A DNA stretch of 64,000 bases from Sciurus carolinensis (GCF_902686445.1 NC_062219.1:145744057-145808056), one strand, 5' to 3'. Positions 42,431 to 53,815 are shown, numbered from the stretch's first letter. Made by a program: numbers and translations. Notes: a model not told the origin generated them from the sequence alone.

Positions 42431-43189
42431 AGATTGACAGGAAGACTCAGAGGGTGGCTGTCTTTGTCTTTCGTCCACAGCTGTGTCCCAGCTTCTCACA
42501 CAGTGCCTGGTACATATGGAAATTCCACAGCATCCGCAGTCCGTTGGTGACCGAGAAGCAGTGTACTCGACTCCCCTGCTCCTCCTCTTCTCCCATCCGC
42601 CACCTTTTCTCCATCCTCCACCCGCCCAGGCACCCGCTCTGAGCGGAAGACCTACAAATGTGTCTCCATGGACCTGGACTCCCTCAAACATGGTGGCTGG
42701 GTTCCAAAGACCAGCATCCTGAGAGGTTCAGGGGAGTTAGAAGGAACCCATACTAACCTTGGTGACCAGCCTCAAATCGAACTGCTTCATTTCCATTGTG
42801 TCCTCTTTGTTGAAGGAGTTACAGAGATTTTGCCAAGTTCACAGGTGGAGCACATATCTCCTCAGTGCTTCTCAGTCAGCATCATATTGTAAAAGGAGTG
42901 TGTGCATGGGCTTACACACACACACACACACACCTTGGAGAACACAACTGCTGTAACACGCAAACTTTGCCCTGCATTCACATTATCAGACATCCGTACC
43001 TTCATCATTACATGCTCTGTGCAGCGTTCACAAGATTTACGATGTATATAGAATCGTAACCTCTGGGACAAGAGTCCCCTGTGTTTCTCCTTTGCTAGCA
43101 AAGCAATAGAACTTTTTTCCTTTTTCTCAAATAAAAAAAAAAAATTACAATAGAAATAGAAATACAAATAGAACTATCCACAGTCCTCC
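42431..43189. other. Unique sequence
   Basis: Includes (CA)9 at 42915-42932 and an A run at 43132-43143. No gene. Confidence 0.45.
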
Positions 43190-43770
43190 TCTTGACTCAC
43201 TGAAGGTCCCCCAAAGGCCCATCTGTTAAAGGCTCGGTTCCCCAGGGTGGGACTCTTGGGGGTTGGTGGGATTTGCGAGAGGTGAGATCTCATGGAAGGT
43301 CCTTAGGTCACTCACTGGAGGTGTGCCGAGGGGGTCCTTGGGTCATGGTTCCTTCTGCTTCTTTGCATGCTTCTTCCCCCCTTCGTGACCAATGAGGTGA
43401 GTGGCTTGGCCCCACCACGCGTCCTGCCCCAACCTGCTGTCTCACCGAGGTGCAAAACAATGGCTCCACATGATCAATGGACAACAAACCCTAAACTGCC
43501 AGGCGGGGTGGCACATGCCTGTGACCTCAGCAGCTCAGGAAGCTGAAGAGGAGGATCACAAGTTCAAGGCCAGCCTCATCAAGGTAGTAAGGTTGTAAGC
43601 AATGTAGTGAGAACCTGTTTCAAAATGAAAAATAAAAAGGGCTGGGGATGTGACTCAGAGGTAAAGCAGCCCTGGGTCCAATCCCTGGGGGGAGAGCGGG
43701 TACCTCTAAAACCGTGAGAAAAAATAAGACTTTTCTCTTTATAAGCTAATCATCTCAGGTCTTCTCCAGA
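43190..43770 (+). mobile_element. MaLR-type LTR interrupted by a SINE
   Basis: cccaaaggcccatctgttaa aggctcggttccccagg, catgcttcttcccccc and gcaaaacaatggctcc on the left; the LTR end resumes after 43695 with gacttttctctttataagc taatcatctcaggt. Confidence 0.75.
43497..43695 (+). mobile_element. MEN-type SINE nested in the LTR
   Basis: ctgccaggcggggtggcaca, full B1 half, gctggggatgtgactcagag and ggtccaatccctgggg. Confidence 0.92.
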
Positions 43771-43796
43771 TGAGCAAAACCCACAACTACTGCCAT

Positions 43797-43811
43797 CACC
43801 CCCCCCCCCAG
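43797..43811. repeat. Poly(C) run
   Basis: Thirteen C in accccccccccccag. Confidence 0.85.
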
Positions 43812-43944
43812 CCAGCTGACCACTGTTGGTCCCCTTTCCTTCTCTTTTCCATTGTTTATTTGTCAGACTTGCTTGGTTCATGTTGCAGAGAATAAATCTT
43901 GGGAAAGATGAAGACTTTATGGCGTCATATTAAAACTACGATAC

Positions 43945-44072
43945 CGGGCTGGGGTTGCGGCTCAGTGGTGGAGCGCTGGCCTAGCACGTGTGAGGCCCTG
44001 GGTTCAATTCTCAGCACCATATAAATAAATAAGTAAAATGAAGGTCTATCAACATTTACATTTAAAAAAAAC
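43945..44072 (+). mobile_element. ID SINE with long AT tail
   Basis: gggctggggttgcggctcag tggtggagcgctggcctagc, ggttcaattctcagcacc and tail aaataaataagtaaaatgaa ggtctatcaac. Confidence 0.93.
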
Positions 44073-44999
44073 CTTCAATGTTATTTTATTTATGAACACT
44101 GATTGTATCATCATTTGGCAGTCTAGTCTGAACTCTTATGGTGGGTGGTCCATCTCATAGATGCCCATTTGATAGAAAGTGAATTTCAGACTGGGTCAGT
44201 CCTGAGACAATAATTCACTTCTGAACCCTCAAAGTCAGCTTGCAATTCAGTTCTTTTAAATATCGATGGGACGCATTCATTAGCCAGAGTTAAAATAACT
44301 GAAAACCCGATTCCAACAATACGTTTGGACTAAAATAGCATCCAGACTATTTAGACTTAAGAGAAAAAAAAAAAGTGTTCTTCATTTTCCAAATACGGTA
44401 CCTCATTCTAGTTTTATTATTGATATTGCTTCATAATTGCCCTTCATGTTCCCTCTTTATTTCCTTTCGGGAGGATGAGGAAGGGGCTGTTCACACTGAA
44501 GCTAAGTCAGCAACTTGTCTTAAGCCATAACTACTTTTCCTCTATCCGAAACCCTCAGGAGTGTTTTCTGAAGGGGAAAAAAAAATTTTTTTTTTAAACC
44601 TTATCCAGTGGAATTTAGAGAGCTAGAAATAAAACGGCCTTAAAAGTTGTAACAGATATCCTCCTGGTTTATGATCACATTCTCTAACATCTGTTGAGGG
44701 ACATTTTCTGACCAAAGGGCCTGTCAGTATCAATAAGGAAAGACGCTCTCCTCATTGTTCTAGAATCTGCGGTGTCTGGGGTTATTGAAATGGATATATA
44801 CTGGAGTTCATACCAAAGGATGGAGAGAGGGAGTCGAGGAAGGAAAAGAAGAGCAGGGATTAAAGAGTGGAGTTGCCCCTGGCCCTGCTTTGAACTCTCA
44901 CTGGCTTTTTGGAACTTAACCAAGATCAAACAGGCAGTTGTAAGCAGCTCAAGGCTCTGGTTCTCTGTGTAAATTTAGGAGTCGATTTTGAGGTTAAGA
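44073..44999. other. Unique sequence
   Basis: AT-rich, no gene; A/T runs at 44363-44374 and 44577-44597. Confidence 0.45.
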
Positions 45000-45340
45000 T
45001 TATGAAGTTTTGTGGTAACTTTAAACTGGAAAGTATTGCATTCACCTTTTATATTCCCCAAAGAAAGAAGAAATACCGGGCCATGTAATGAAACTCCTTT
45101 CAATCTGACCATTGTGTTAGGAGCAGATTTCACACTGAGCAAATCTTTGCAACCAGACTCAAATGTTTCCCATTACAGCCATGCACGGGTATCAAAGTGC
45201 AAGTGCCTGCTGCAAAGTGTGCAATTCTCCAAGCAAAATGCTCACGTTTGCTGCAACTTGGATATAGGAGCAAACCGATCCGCGGTTGAGAACACTCGTT
45301 TGCACTTAATGCCATAGCTTAGAACCTGAACAGTGGGAAA
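45000..45340. promoter_or_regulatory. Candidate conserved non-coding block E
   Basis: Repeat-free with moderate CpG (aaaccgatccgcggttgag). ctgcaaagtgtgcaattctc and tcacgtttgctgcaactt are unique words. The 101-codon ORF through it (45012-45317) is not recognised. Confidence 0.22.
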
Positions 45341-45683
45341 GCAAATTCTGCAAACTGTCTAGGAGGAAGATCTGATTTGCCGTAACATGCATGGCTCAAG
45401 TTGTTACAGCCTTAATTCCTTGCTCATTTCCAGGGTCTACAGCATAACTTACTAGATTCTCTCACAGCTTTGCAACAAAATGCTAGAAAGAGGAGTTTAA
45501 GATGATACACTAAATATTGAACCATCAAAACAAGAACTTCAGTTCAGAAATTCTGAAGTTGAAGGTGACTAACTAACACGAAGTTTCCATTAGTCATAAT
45601 AGAGTTGGGGATTTTTTCCTTCCCCTTCCCCTGGTCTCTGAGTGAATTTTAAAAACAATCAGGTGTTTCGTTGCTGTTCTTTT
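45341..45683. other. Unique sequence
   Basis: Nothing recognised. Confidence 0.4.
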
Positions 45684-45758
45684 GTGGTGCTGGGGATGAA
45701 ACCCAGGGCCTTGTACATGCTAGACAAGCACTCTACCACTGAGCTAACCACACCCTCA
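45684..45758 (-). mobile_element. ID SINE
   Basis: gtggtgctggggatgaaacc, gtacatgctagacaagcact and gagctaaccacacc. Confidence 0.9.
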
Positions 45759-45915
45759 ACCCCCAAAACAATCAGTTCTTATAAAATAACTTCAAACTAG
45801 AGGACCTTCAGCCAAATTAAAGTCCCCATGTGTAATGACAATAATTCTAATGAGAACAGAAACAACAGCATTTAGTAGAAGTGCTCATCCAAGATTTCAA
45901 CAAAGTTCAAGAATA

Positions 45916-45947
<32 letters not shown>

Positions 45948-46304
45948 CTTTTAAGAATCCTTTTGAATCTCATGAATCCTTTTGGAATAATGGGCATTGA
46001 CAGCTCCAGTAAGACCGTGGGGAAATCAAGGCCTTCCCAGGTGCTTGCCGGGGTCTCCCACCAGGAGGGCGCCATGACAGCGCCTGTAGTCTTGGGCTTC
46101 CAGAGTGTGTCTTGCAGTGCCAGCTCATCCTTGAGTCCCTTTTGTGTTTTCAGCTCCGGAATCAACTTTGTACAAATGCTAGAAGTGACTTCTGTAGAAA
46201 ATTCACTGAATGAGGTAAGAGGAAGGAAGGAAGGAAGAAGAAGAAGCGAGGGCTGATCTGTGGCTCTTTAAAGAAATTATAACTGTTCAGAGGCTTTTGG
46301 GGTT
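45759..46304. other. Unique sequence
   Basis: (TA)n plus T run at 45912-45947. gtaagaggaaggaaggaag at 46214-46232 is a purine patch. No gene. Confidence 0.45.
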
Positions 46305-46519
46305 TTTTTTTGTTTTGTTTTTCAGGGCTGGAGATCAAACTCAGAGGCGCTCAACCACCGAGCTACATCCCCAGTCCTTTCTATTTTTCATTCTGAGACA
46401 GGGTCTCAAATTTATTTTGAGACAAGTCCAAGTGGACCCTGCTGGCTTCAACCTTGCCATCTCCTGCCTCAGCCTCCTGAGCCTCTGGGGTTACAGGTAT
46501 ATACCTCATGCCCAGCTTG
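46305..46519 (-). mobile_element. MEN-type SINE
   Basis: cagggctggagatcaaactc, gctacatccccagtcc and a B1 half with a duplicated attttgagaca step. Confidence 0.9.
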
Positions 46520-46579
46520 GGGAGTTGTTTTTGAAAACAGAGTTGATTCCCTTCAACTCACATTACAGAAATGAATTCT

Positions 46580-46580
<1 letters not shown>

Positions 46581-46619
<39 letters not shown>
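46581..46619. repeat. (AC)n microsatellite
   Basis: About 19 AC units beside the tail of a minus-strand ID element. Confidence 0.95.
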
Positions 46620-46621
<2 letters not shown>

Positions 46622-46627
46622 TATATA

Positions 46628-46747
46628 GTTGTAGATGGATGTAATAGCTTTATTTTATTCATTTATTTTATGTGGTGCTAAGGATAGAACCCAGGGCCTT
46701 CACACATGCTAGGCAAGCATACTACCACTGAGCTACAACCCCAGCCC
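46628..46747 (-). mobile_element. ID SINE with long AT tail
   Basis: gttgtagatggatgtaatag ctttatttta, tgtggtgctaaggatagaac and gagctacaaccccagccc. Confidence 0.92.
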
Positions 46748-46809
46748 AGAAACAAATTCTTACATACAGATTTTGATGATTTTCAAGCTTGTCTTAAATT
46801 TTTGAAATC

Positions 46810-46990
46810 TAGCCAGTGACTTGGGAGGCTGAGGCAGGAGGATCACAAGTTCAAAACCAGTCTCAGTTAACTTAGCGAGGCCCTAAGAAACTTAGACCTG
46901 TCTCAAAATAAAAAATAAAAAGAGCTGGGGATGTGGCTCAGTGTTTGAGCATCCCTAGGTCCAATCCCTGGTATGAAAGAAGAAAAAGGG
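46810..46990 (+). mobile_element. MEN-type SINE, 5' truncated
   Basis: Begins near the gacttgggaggctgaggcag box; ID half gctggggatgtggctcagtg intact. Confidence 0.9.
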
Positions 46991-47233
46991 AAAAAAAAAT
47001 GAAAAATAAAATTTCAAAATCTAACAAAGTAGCTGAGATGTAGTCTCCCAAAGAATGACAGCCACTGACTCTCCAAGTCCCTGAATTCTACCAGAGATGG
47101 ATAATCCCCTTAGACCTCAGTCCCCGCTCCAAACCCCATGGCTGCTGTTAATTAGTGCATGGTAAAGAGGAAGCCACAATGGACGCAGAGAGAATCTAGG
47201 CCTTATAATAGGCTTAACACTGAAGAGAAATAG

Positions 47234-47441
47234 ATGCCGGGGTGGTGGTGGTGCACACCTATATTCCCAGCTACCCAGGAGGCTGAGGCAGGAGGGTTGC
47301 AAGTCCAAGGCCATTCTGGGCAACAGAGCAAGAGCCTGTTCTAAATTTAAAAAAAAAAAATGTTTAAAAGGGGCTGAGGATGAAGTTGAGTGGCAGAATG
47401 TCCTGGGATTCAATCTCTAGTAAAGTTAGAAAGAAAGAAAG
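47234..47441 (+). mobile_element. MEN-type SINE
   Basis: gccggggtggtggtggtgca, cattctgggcaacagagcaa, gctgaggatgaagttgagtg; tail (GAAA)n. Confidence 0.88.
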
Positions 47442-47644
47442 AGGAGGCAAGAACAGAAGATGTGGGATTGGGGTGGGGGGATGTGAACTCAATGGTAAAC
47501 ACTCTTGAAGTATGGCTCATCTGACCAGTGAAGCCACCCCTCAGTCCTGGAAGGCACAGAGAAGGCACAAAAGGGAAATTGATGAGAAAAAAGAAAGGAA
47601 GGATGCAGACATTTTACAGACGGCAATGGACCTCAAAAATATTC

Positions 47645-47720
47645 TGGGGCTGGGGTTGTAAGAGCTCTAGAGAACATGCCCAATATAGAAGGCCTTGGTT
47701 TCAATCTCCAGCACTACAAA
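47645..47720 (+). mobile_element. ID SINE, diverged
   Basis: ggggctggggttgtaagagc, gaacatgcccaatatag and ggtttcaatctccagcact. Confidence 0.8.
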
Positions 47721-48497
47721 AATGCTGTTCTGCATTTAATAGGGTCTCTGCCACCTCAAGGGAAGGGTCTTCTTTTGCTCTTCTCTTCCTTTCTTTATTT
47801 CCTCTTGATCTAAAAGGTCCCTTTCCCTATTCAATGCACAGAATTATGCTTAGGAAATGTGAGTTTTATGAGAGTTAGGAAGGTATTTTTTGCAAATAAA
47901 TGTCATGTATTTATCAAGACCACATCTTTTCCCACATTGGTTTCTTCAAGGATGTCTACAAAGATAATATTTTGGCAGGTTTCTTTTCTTTCTATGTAAC
48001 ACCTCACTTTTAAAAAACAAGAGATTACTAATCATACAAATATCTTCAATCAACTCTCTCCCCAATATTAGAAGCTTTATAGGCTCCAAAGACTACATGA
48101 TTAACCTTCCTCAAATGAAACTTTAGGGATCTGCTTTGAACCCACAAAAGAAATTAAATGCACAGTTAAGACTGATTTTCATCATCAAGTTGCAACAGGG
48201 AATTGTCTTTAAAGCTGTCTCCCGCTGCCTTCATTAGAGTCTTGATCTCTTGCTGCAAATTTATATTCCTTTGTGGATTTAAGGCAGATATTGGATATCC
48301 TTTTAATCTATATTTATTAGGTGAGCTATTGATGAGTCTCTTTCAGCCACAAATTCATGAACAATGTTCCCGTGGCCACTGTATTAGGAGCCTTAAGTGA
48401 ATACAACATCTTTAGGAAAAAAGGTCATTTTTCATAGTAAGTGACATATTTAAAAACCAAAATTGGCAACTTAAAAACTCTTAACAGTGCCTGCTTT
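47721..48497. other. Unique AT-rich sequence
   Basis: No repeat or gene recognised. Confidence 0.45.
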
Positions 48498-48510
48498 AAG
48501 ATGCACTTTA

Positions 48511-48590
48511 GGGGCTGGGAGATAGCTCCGTTGGTAGAGTGCTTGCCTCACATGCACAAGGCCCTGGGTTCAATCCCCAGCACCAAAAAA
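48511..48590 (+). mobile_element. ID SINE, first of a train of four
   Basis: ggggctgggagatagctccg ttggtagagtgcttgcc and ggttcaatccccagcacc. Flanked by aagatgcacttta (48498-48510) and atacacttt (48593-48601). Confidence 0.93.
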
Positions 48591-48601
48591 AAATACACTT
48601 T

Positions 48602-48810
48602 GGCCAGGCATGGTGGCACACACCTGTAATCCCAGGGGCTCTGGAGGCTGAGGCAGGAGGATCGAGAGTTCAAAGCCAACCTCAGCAAAAGCAAGGGGCT
48701 AAGCAACTCAGTGAGACCCTGTCTCTAAATAAAATACAAAATAGGGCTGGGGATATGGTTCAGTGACAGGTACCCCTGAGTTCAATCCCCAGTACCCCAA
48801 AAACAAAACA
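48602..48810 (+). mobile_element. MEN-type SINE, second of the train
   Basis: ggccaggcatggtggcacac, ID half gctggggatatggttcagtg. Followed by gatacacttta (48814-48824). Confidence 0.94.
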
Positions 48811-48824
48811 AAAGATACACTTTA

Positions 48825-49008
48825 GCTGTGTATGGTGGTACACACCTGTAATCCCAGTGACTTGGGAGGCTGAAGGAAGAGGATAGCAAGTCTGAGAACA
48901 GTCTCAACAATTTAGTGAGAACCTGACCCAAAATAAGAAGGGTTGAGGATATAGCTCAATGGTAAAGTGTCCCTGGATTCAATCCTCAGTTCAAAAAAAA
49001 AAAAAAAA
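48825..49008 (+). mobile_element. MEN-type SINE, third of the train
   Basis: gctgtgtatggtggtacaca, gaggatatagctcaatggta and ggattcaatcctcagttc with a 17-base A tail. Followed by atacacttta (49009-49018). Confidence 0.93.
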
Positions 49009-49023
49009 ATACACTTTATACTT

Positions 49024-49232
49024 TATCTGGGCATGGTAGAATATAATTGTAATCCCAGTAATTTGGGAAACTGAGGCAGGACCATCCCAGATCAATTTAG
49101 TGAGACCCTGAGCAACTTAGCAAGACTCTGTCTCAAAATGGAAAATAAAAAAGAACCGGGGATGTAGATGTAGCTTAGTAATAAAGCACCTCTGGGTTCA
49201 ACCTCCAGTACCAAAAAAAAAAAAAAAAAAAA
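49024..49232 (+). mobile_element. MEN-type SINE, fourth of the train
   Basis: tatctgggcatggtagaata, a duplicated gatgta in the ID A box and ggttcaacctccagtacc; 22-base A tail. Flanked by ttatacttt and gttatactt. Confidence 0.92.
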
Positions 49233-49234
49233 AG

Positions 49235-49855
49235 TTATACTTGAACTTGTTCCAAAAACCCCAATCAACAAGAAAAAGTTCATTAAGTATGTCAATAACG
49301 TCAGAGAGAACACTCCTGCCTGCCACACAACTACCCACGGACATCTTTTCTGGAGAACTTCTCCACCTTAGGACCTGACAAAAGCTCCTGATTGAAATAA
49401 ACTTTGATCAGAAGACAAGGAGGGACAGTTGGCCTGGTTGCTCTCAGACCCTTTCTTCGCCTCTGCTCTATCTCCCAGGGGAACCGAGCAGAGCAAGCTG
49501 CTTTCCTCAGACTCCTCACCCATGGTACCCAGCTCCCTGCACACCCTGGGCGGGAGAAGCATCTCTCCTTCCTCTCTGGCTCAGGCAGGTCTTAGGCTGC
49601 AGGTGCATGACCTCTATGGTGACGGCCTGGGAAACAGGAACTGCTCATCAGCCCCTGGCAAATGTGAGCCCTGGACCTGAGAACAGCCACGTGACCAGCA
49701 CAAAGGACACACCCAGGACTCACAGGGGTCTTCTCCAGCCTACCAAGGTGAAGAATAATAGTGACTGCAATGCATCTGGTCAACATTCTTGGAGAGTTTG
49801 CCAGATGTTGGGAACTGTGCTGGGTGCTAAGAAGGAGAGGATCAAGAACACAGCG
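49235..49855. other. Unique sequence
   Basis: Nothing recognised. ORFs of 60-100 codons on both strands overlap one another. Confidence 0.45.
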
Positions 49856-50030
49856 TCCAACTCTCCGAGCCTGGAATCCAAATCCTAGCTCTACCCCCAT
49901 AATTCTAGTAGTTGGCTCAGGGTCACTCCTTCTCCTCCGCTGTGAAAGGGGGAAGGACCTAGAATCTTCTTCCTAGGATTGTGGTGACAGTTAAGGAGAT
50001 GGTCACTTACGATGGACCTTGAAGGGTTGA
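49856..50030 (+). repeat. MIR SINE
   Basis: gcctggaatccaaatcctag ctctaccccc, ggctcagggtcactcc and gctgtgaaagggggaagg. Confidence 0.7.
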
Positions 50031-50437
50031 GCGTGCCTAGGGACAGAGCCCTAATAAGAAAATGAAGTCACGTCTACAGTAGCCTTCGTGCCAGGCTGGG
50101 AGCCGGGCACTTCACGAACGTTGTTCACCGAGCCATTCTAACAGCTGGGTCAGACTACACCAGTGGCATGAGCACCCTGTGACAGGAGCACAGAGGGGAA
50201 GCCCACAGGGACTTCAGAAGAGGGGGAGGGGGGGAGGTTGCCATCAGAGAGTGCAGTGGGGACCTGGTCACAATAACAGCACTCAGGGCCAGGCCCCAGA
50301 TCTTACTAAGGCTTCACGGAAAGCAGGAGTTCCCTGCAGTTGTGCAGTCCTGACGTCCCCATTATGGAGAAAAAGAAATTAATCTTTATTTATTTTAATT
50401 AATTTTACCTAGTTCTTTCTTTCTTTCTTCTTTTCTT
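50031..50437. other. Mostly unique sequence
   Basis: gtgccaggctgggagccggg cacttcacg (50088-50116) resembles a reverse MIR end. The rest is unrecognised. Confidence 0.4.
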
Positions 50438-50547
50438 TTTTTAAGGTATGGGTCTCACTAAGTTGCCTGGGCTGGCCTTGAACCTGTGATCCTCCTACCT
50501 CAGCCTCCCCAGTCACTACATTACATGCAGGTGCCATCACGCCCAGT
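50438..50547 (-). mobile_element. B1-like half element
   Basis: gggtctcactaagttgcctg ggctggccttgaacc to gccatcacgcccag. No ID half. Confidence 0.85.
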
Positions 50548-50693
50548 AAAACTAACCCTTAGAATTGCAAAATAGCGTGGCCAAGGTCACCCACTAAAAG
50601 TGTTAGGGTCAAGATCCGAACCTGAATGTGTCCCATTGCAAAGCCCCTCCGTGAAGACCCATGCTCCCTGCATTTATGTTTTATTAACTTTTA

Positions 50694-50975
50694 TTTTTGG
50701 TACTAGGGATCTAATCCAGGGGCATGTTACCACTGAGTTACATTTCTGACCTTTTTCATTTTTTTATTTTGAGACAAGTTCTCACTAAATTGCTGAAGCT
50801 GTCCTCAAACTTATAATCCTGGACTGGGAATGTAGCTCAGAGGTAGAGCACTTGTCTAACATGCATGAGGTCTTGGGTTCAATTACTGCAAAAAAAAAAA
50901 AAAAAAAAAAGAACCAAGATCCTCCTGTCTTGACGTCCCCGGCTTCTCAAGTCCCTGGGATGTCAGGTGTGCTAC
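50694..50975 (-). mobile_element. MEN-type SINE split by an ID insertion
   Basis: ID half ttggtactagggatctaatc, B1 left piece to cttataatcctg (50821), then aagatcctcctgtcttgac after the insert. Confidence 0.87.
50822..50915 (+). mobile_element. ID SINE nested in opposite orientation
   Basis: gactgggaatgtagctcaga ggtagagcacttg and gggttcaattactgc with a 20-base A tail. Confidence 0.9.
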
Positions 50976-50987
50976 AGCTCATACTGC

Positions 50988-51070
50988 TTTGTGTTCAGTG
51001 CCAAGGACTGAACCCAGGGATTCACACTTGCTGGGCATGTGCTCTGCCGCGAGCTATATCCCCAGCCCTG
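50988..51070 (-). mobile_element. ID SINE
   Basis: gtgttcagtgccaaggactg aacccaggg and gagctatatccccagccc. Confidence 0.88.
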
Positions 51071-51113
51071 GTTCACCCTTAATAAAGCCATACCTTCATA
51101 AATGCATGGAGAT

Positions 51114-51300
51114 GTTGAGCACCGTTGACATACAACTGTAAACCCAGAGACTGGGGAGGCCAAAGCAGGAGAATCATAAGTTCAAGGTCAGCCTAAGTGA
51201 CTTAGCAAGACCCTCAGCAATTTAATGAGACCCTGTCTCAAAATAAGAAAGACCAGGGATATAGCTTAGTAGTAAAGCACCCCTGGGTTTCAATCCCTGG
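51114..51300 (+). mobile_element. MEN-type SINE, left arm of an inverted pair
   Basis: ttgagcaccgttgacataca, B1 half, gaccagggatatagcttagt and ttcaatccctgg. Confidence 0.9.
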
Positions 51301-51465
51301 ATCAACCACTGAGCCACATACCCAGCCCTTTTTATTTTTTGTTTTGAGACAGGGTCTCATCACTAAGTTGCTTAGGGCCTCGTTAAGTTGCTTCGAACTT
51401 GCTATCCTCCTGCCTCAGCCTCCTGAGTTGCTGGGATTTACAGGCCTGTGCCACCATGCCCAACC
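51301..51465 (-). mobile_element. MEN-type SINE, right arm of an inverted pair
   Basis: Starts inside the ID half at atcaaccactgagccacata and runs to gccaccatgcccaacc. It has no A tail, so the two elements meet within their ID halves. Confidence 0.9.
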
Positions 51466-51493
51466 AAAATAACTTTTCTTGAAGAGTTAACCA

Positions 51494-51678
51494 ACTGGGT
51501 GCAGTGGAGAAGGCCTATCCTCCCAGTAATTTCAGAGGCTGAAGCAGGAAGATAGATCACAAGTTCAAGGGCAATTTAGCTCGATCCTATCTCAAAATAA
51601 AATTTTGAAAAGGGTTGGGGGTCTAGTTCAGAAGTAGATTGATTCAACCCCAAGTACCACCAAAAAAAAAATAAATAC
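51494..51678 (+). mobile_element. MEN-type SINE
   Basis: aactgggtgcagtggagaag, gggcaatttagctcgatcc and ggttgggggtctagttcaga; A tail. Confidence 0.87.
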
Positions 51679-52079
51679 AAGTCAACCAGCACACTGCAGT
51701 AATGTGATGGACAGATCTGTACCCTCGCGGACTGTAAACCCTTGTGGGAACTGTGCGGCAGAGCCCTATGCTGAAGGCATCTAATGCTTTGGGAAGTCCA
51801 GCTGCACAGCCCCAGTTCCAAGGAGCTGGGGACAAAGGGCTCCCTCCTGGGATGGGGGAGGTGACTGGGGTGGATGGAGTACTCTCTAGAAATGAACTGC
51901 ATGGCCTTGAGAAATGAGTTAACCCTTTCAAGGCACCAGGCTAATATTTGGTTTAATTATCTCTTGCAAGGTACTAAATGCCACTCAGATGGCCTCACAG
52001 AGTGAATTTATCTCTCAAACGGGAGCCATTTACTAACCTACTTCAGGACTCAATTCTCCTGTCTCAGGCGACTTTATTT
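51679..52079. other. Unique sequence
   Basis: Nothing recognised. Confidence 0.4.
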
Positions 52080-52860
52080 ATTTATTTTTTTTTAAGTCAG
52101 TTGTGGGCAAGATCACTGATTTTCTGCTTAAACAGAAGTGGGGAGAATTCTTTTAAAAATCCCACAATGGGTTTTAATAAAAAAAAAAAATACTCATCCT
52201 TATTTTTCTTATTTCCCCATCGTTCTGTGCGGCTGGGGGGGAGATGTTTTGCAAATAAAAGGAGACATTTTCTTCTTATTTCAGAGCTGTTCAATTATCA
52301 ACACCGCTGCCTGTGAAGTTGGAAATAAATTCAAACACAATCTTATTTAAAGCTTTTTCAAGGCAACTGCTAACCTGTCTAGATGTTTAACTTGCAGGTT
52401 TCAAAATCTGTCAGTTAAAAGTTGCTTACTGTTACTACTTTTCTCTGAAGCTACAAGCCCAAAGAGAAATCATAGAGCAAACTGGAAACAAGGAACTAAG
52501 ACTTGATGGTAACACAAAAGACCCGCTGACGTTCGTTCAGAGGCACAAGATCCTGCGTCCTTGATCGGAAAATGAATAAGGATCAGAGAGCTCAACTACC
52601 GGACACCGCTAATGAGGTTGTGCCTTCTCAGTTCTGAAACAAGCAATCAATGATCCCTTCGCAAGAACACCTGGTCTGTTCCAAGAACAAAAAATTAGTC
52701 AGACCTGTTGTTGCCGGAGTTTACTAGTCGATTCCTTTCAACTGTGGCATTGGTAGCAACGAGTAGGCCGAGCTGGTTAAAAATTCCATTCGGGGAACTC
52801 CTAGGGCCATGGGCTAGTCATTACTGAACTAATTCTACTGGCCTGAAAGAGTTAATTCAA
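52080..52860. promoter_or_regulatory. Candidate conserved non-coding block F
   Basis: 780 repeat-free bases apart from one A run (52179-52190). Words include gttcaattatcaacaccgct, gaacaaaaaattagtcagac and accgctaatgaggttg. Typical enhancer-like texture; conservation is untested. Confidence 0.3.
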
Positions 52861-53382
52861 CTTCTAAAGGGAAGCAATTTACTTTCTAGTCCCCAGGAGG
52901 ATGAGCCAGCCTCTCACAGACCTTAAGACAATCAGGCTGTTTTTACCAGCCCTCCCCCACACTCCCCTGGCTAAGGTCCCCTGACAGCTGACCAGCCCTA
53001 AACGGAGCCCTGGCACAGTTGCCTGGCATCTCTCACTGCAGACCCTTCTCAGGTGGGAAGCAGACTGGGTAATGCTGCATAAATCCATGTATGCCAGGAG
53101 CCAGCACAAGGACAAGTCCCCTGACCGTGCGCGCCTGGATGCTAAACACCTACCTGAATTCTAAGCAGGACAACTGGATAAATCTATCCACTAGCGTGGC
53201 TTGGGATGCCTGATTTATAAGCAACCTTACGGTGTGACACTGGACACTAAGTGCCAGCATAAACAGTTCTGGACGGACTCCAGTCCTGATACAGAGGAAA
53301 ACAGACACTGTCTCCCTTCCGGAACACAAGTGTCCTCATTGCCCAAGAAAAGGGGGGTAGGAGAATTGACTGATCAGCACAA
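52861..53382. other. Unique sequence
   Basis: Nothing recognised. Confidence 0.4.
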
Positions 53383-53575
53383 GCCATGGCACACGCCCGT
53401 CATCCTGGCTACTCAGGAGGCTGAAGCAAGAGGATTGCAAAGTTGAAACTAGCCTGGGAAACTTAGACCCTGACTCAAAATAAAATTTAAAAAGGTCTTT
53501 GGGTGCATCTCAGTGGCAGGGTGCTTGCCTAGCATGTGCTCGGTCCTGGGTTTAGTCCCCATGACCACAAAAACA
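53383..53575 (+). mobile_element. MEN-type SINE
   Basis: agccatggcacacgcccgtc, cctgggaaacttagaccc, and an ID half with the full gtgcttgcctagcatgtgct segment. Confidence 0.9.
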
Positions 53576-53737
53576 GTAATAATGAAATGCAAATTTGTAC
53601 AATGCTTATAAACGCTATCTCATTCCAGTGGTGAGATCATCTAAGACATTTTAGATAGGATAAAGTTCCTGAAATGGATCTTGAGGGACCAATAGATTTG
53701 GAAGAAAGAAGATTTTCTAGGAAGTGAAAACTATTCA

Positions 53738-53815
53738 GACTGGGGATAAAACTCAGTGGTAGGCACCTGCCTAGCATGTATGAGATCCTGGATTCAATCT
53801 CCAATACTGCAAAAA
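53738..53815 (+). mobile_element. ID SINE
   Basis: actggggataaaactcagtg, cacctgcctagcatgtatga and gattcaatctccaatactgc. Confidence 0.88.
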
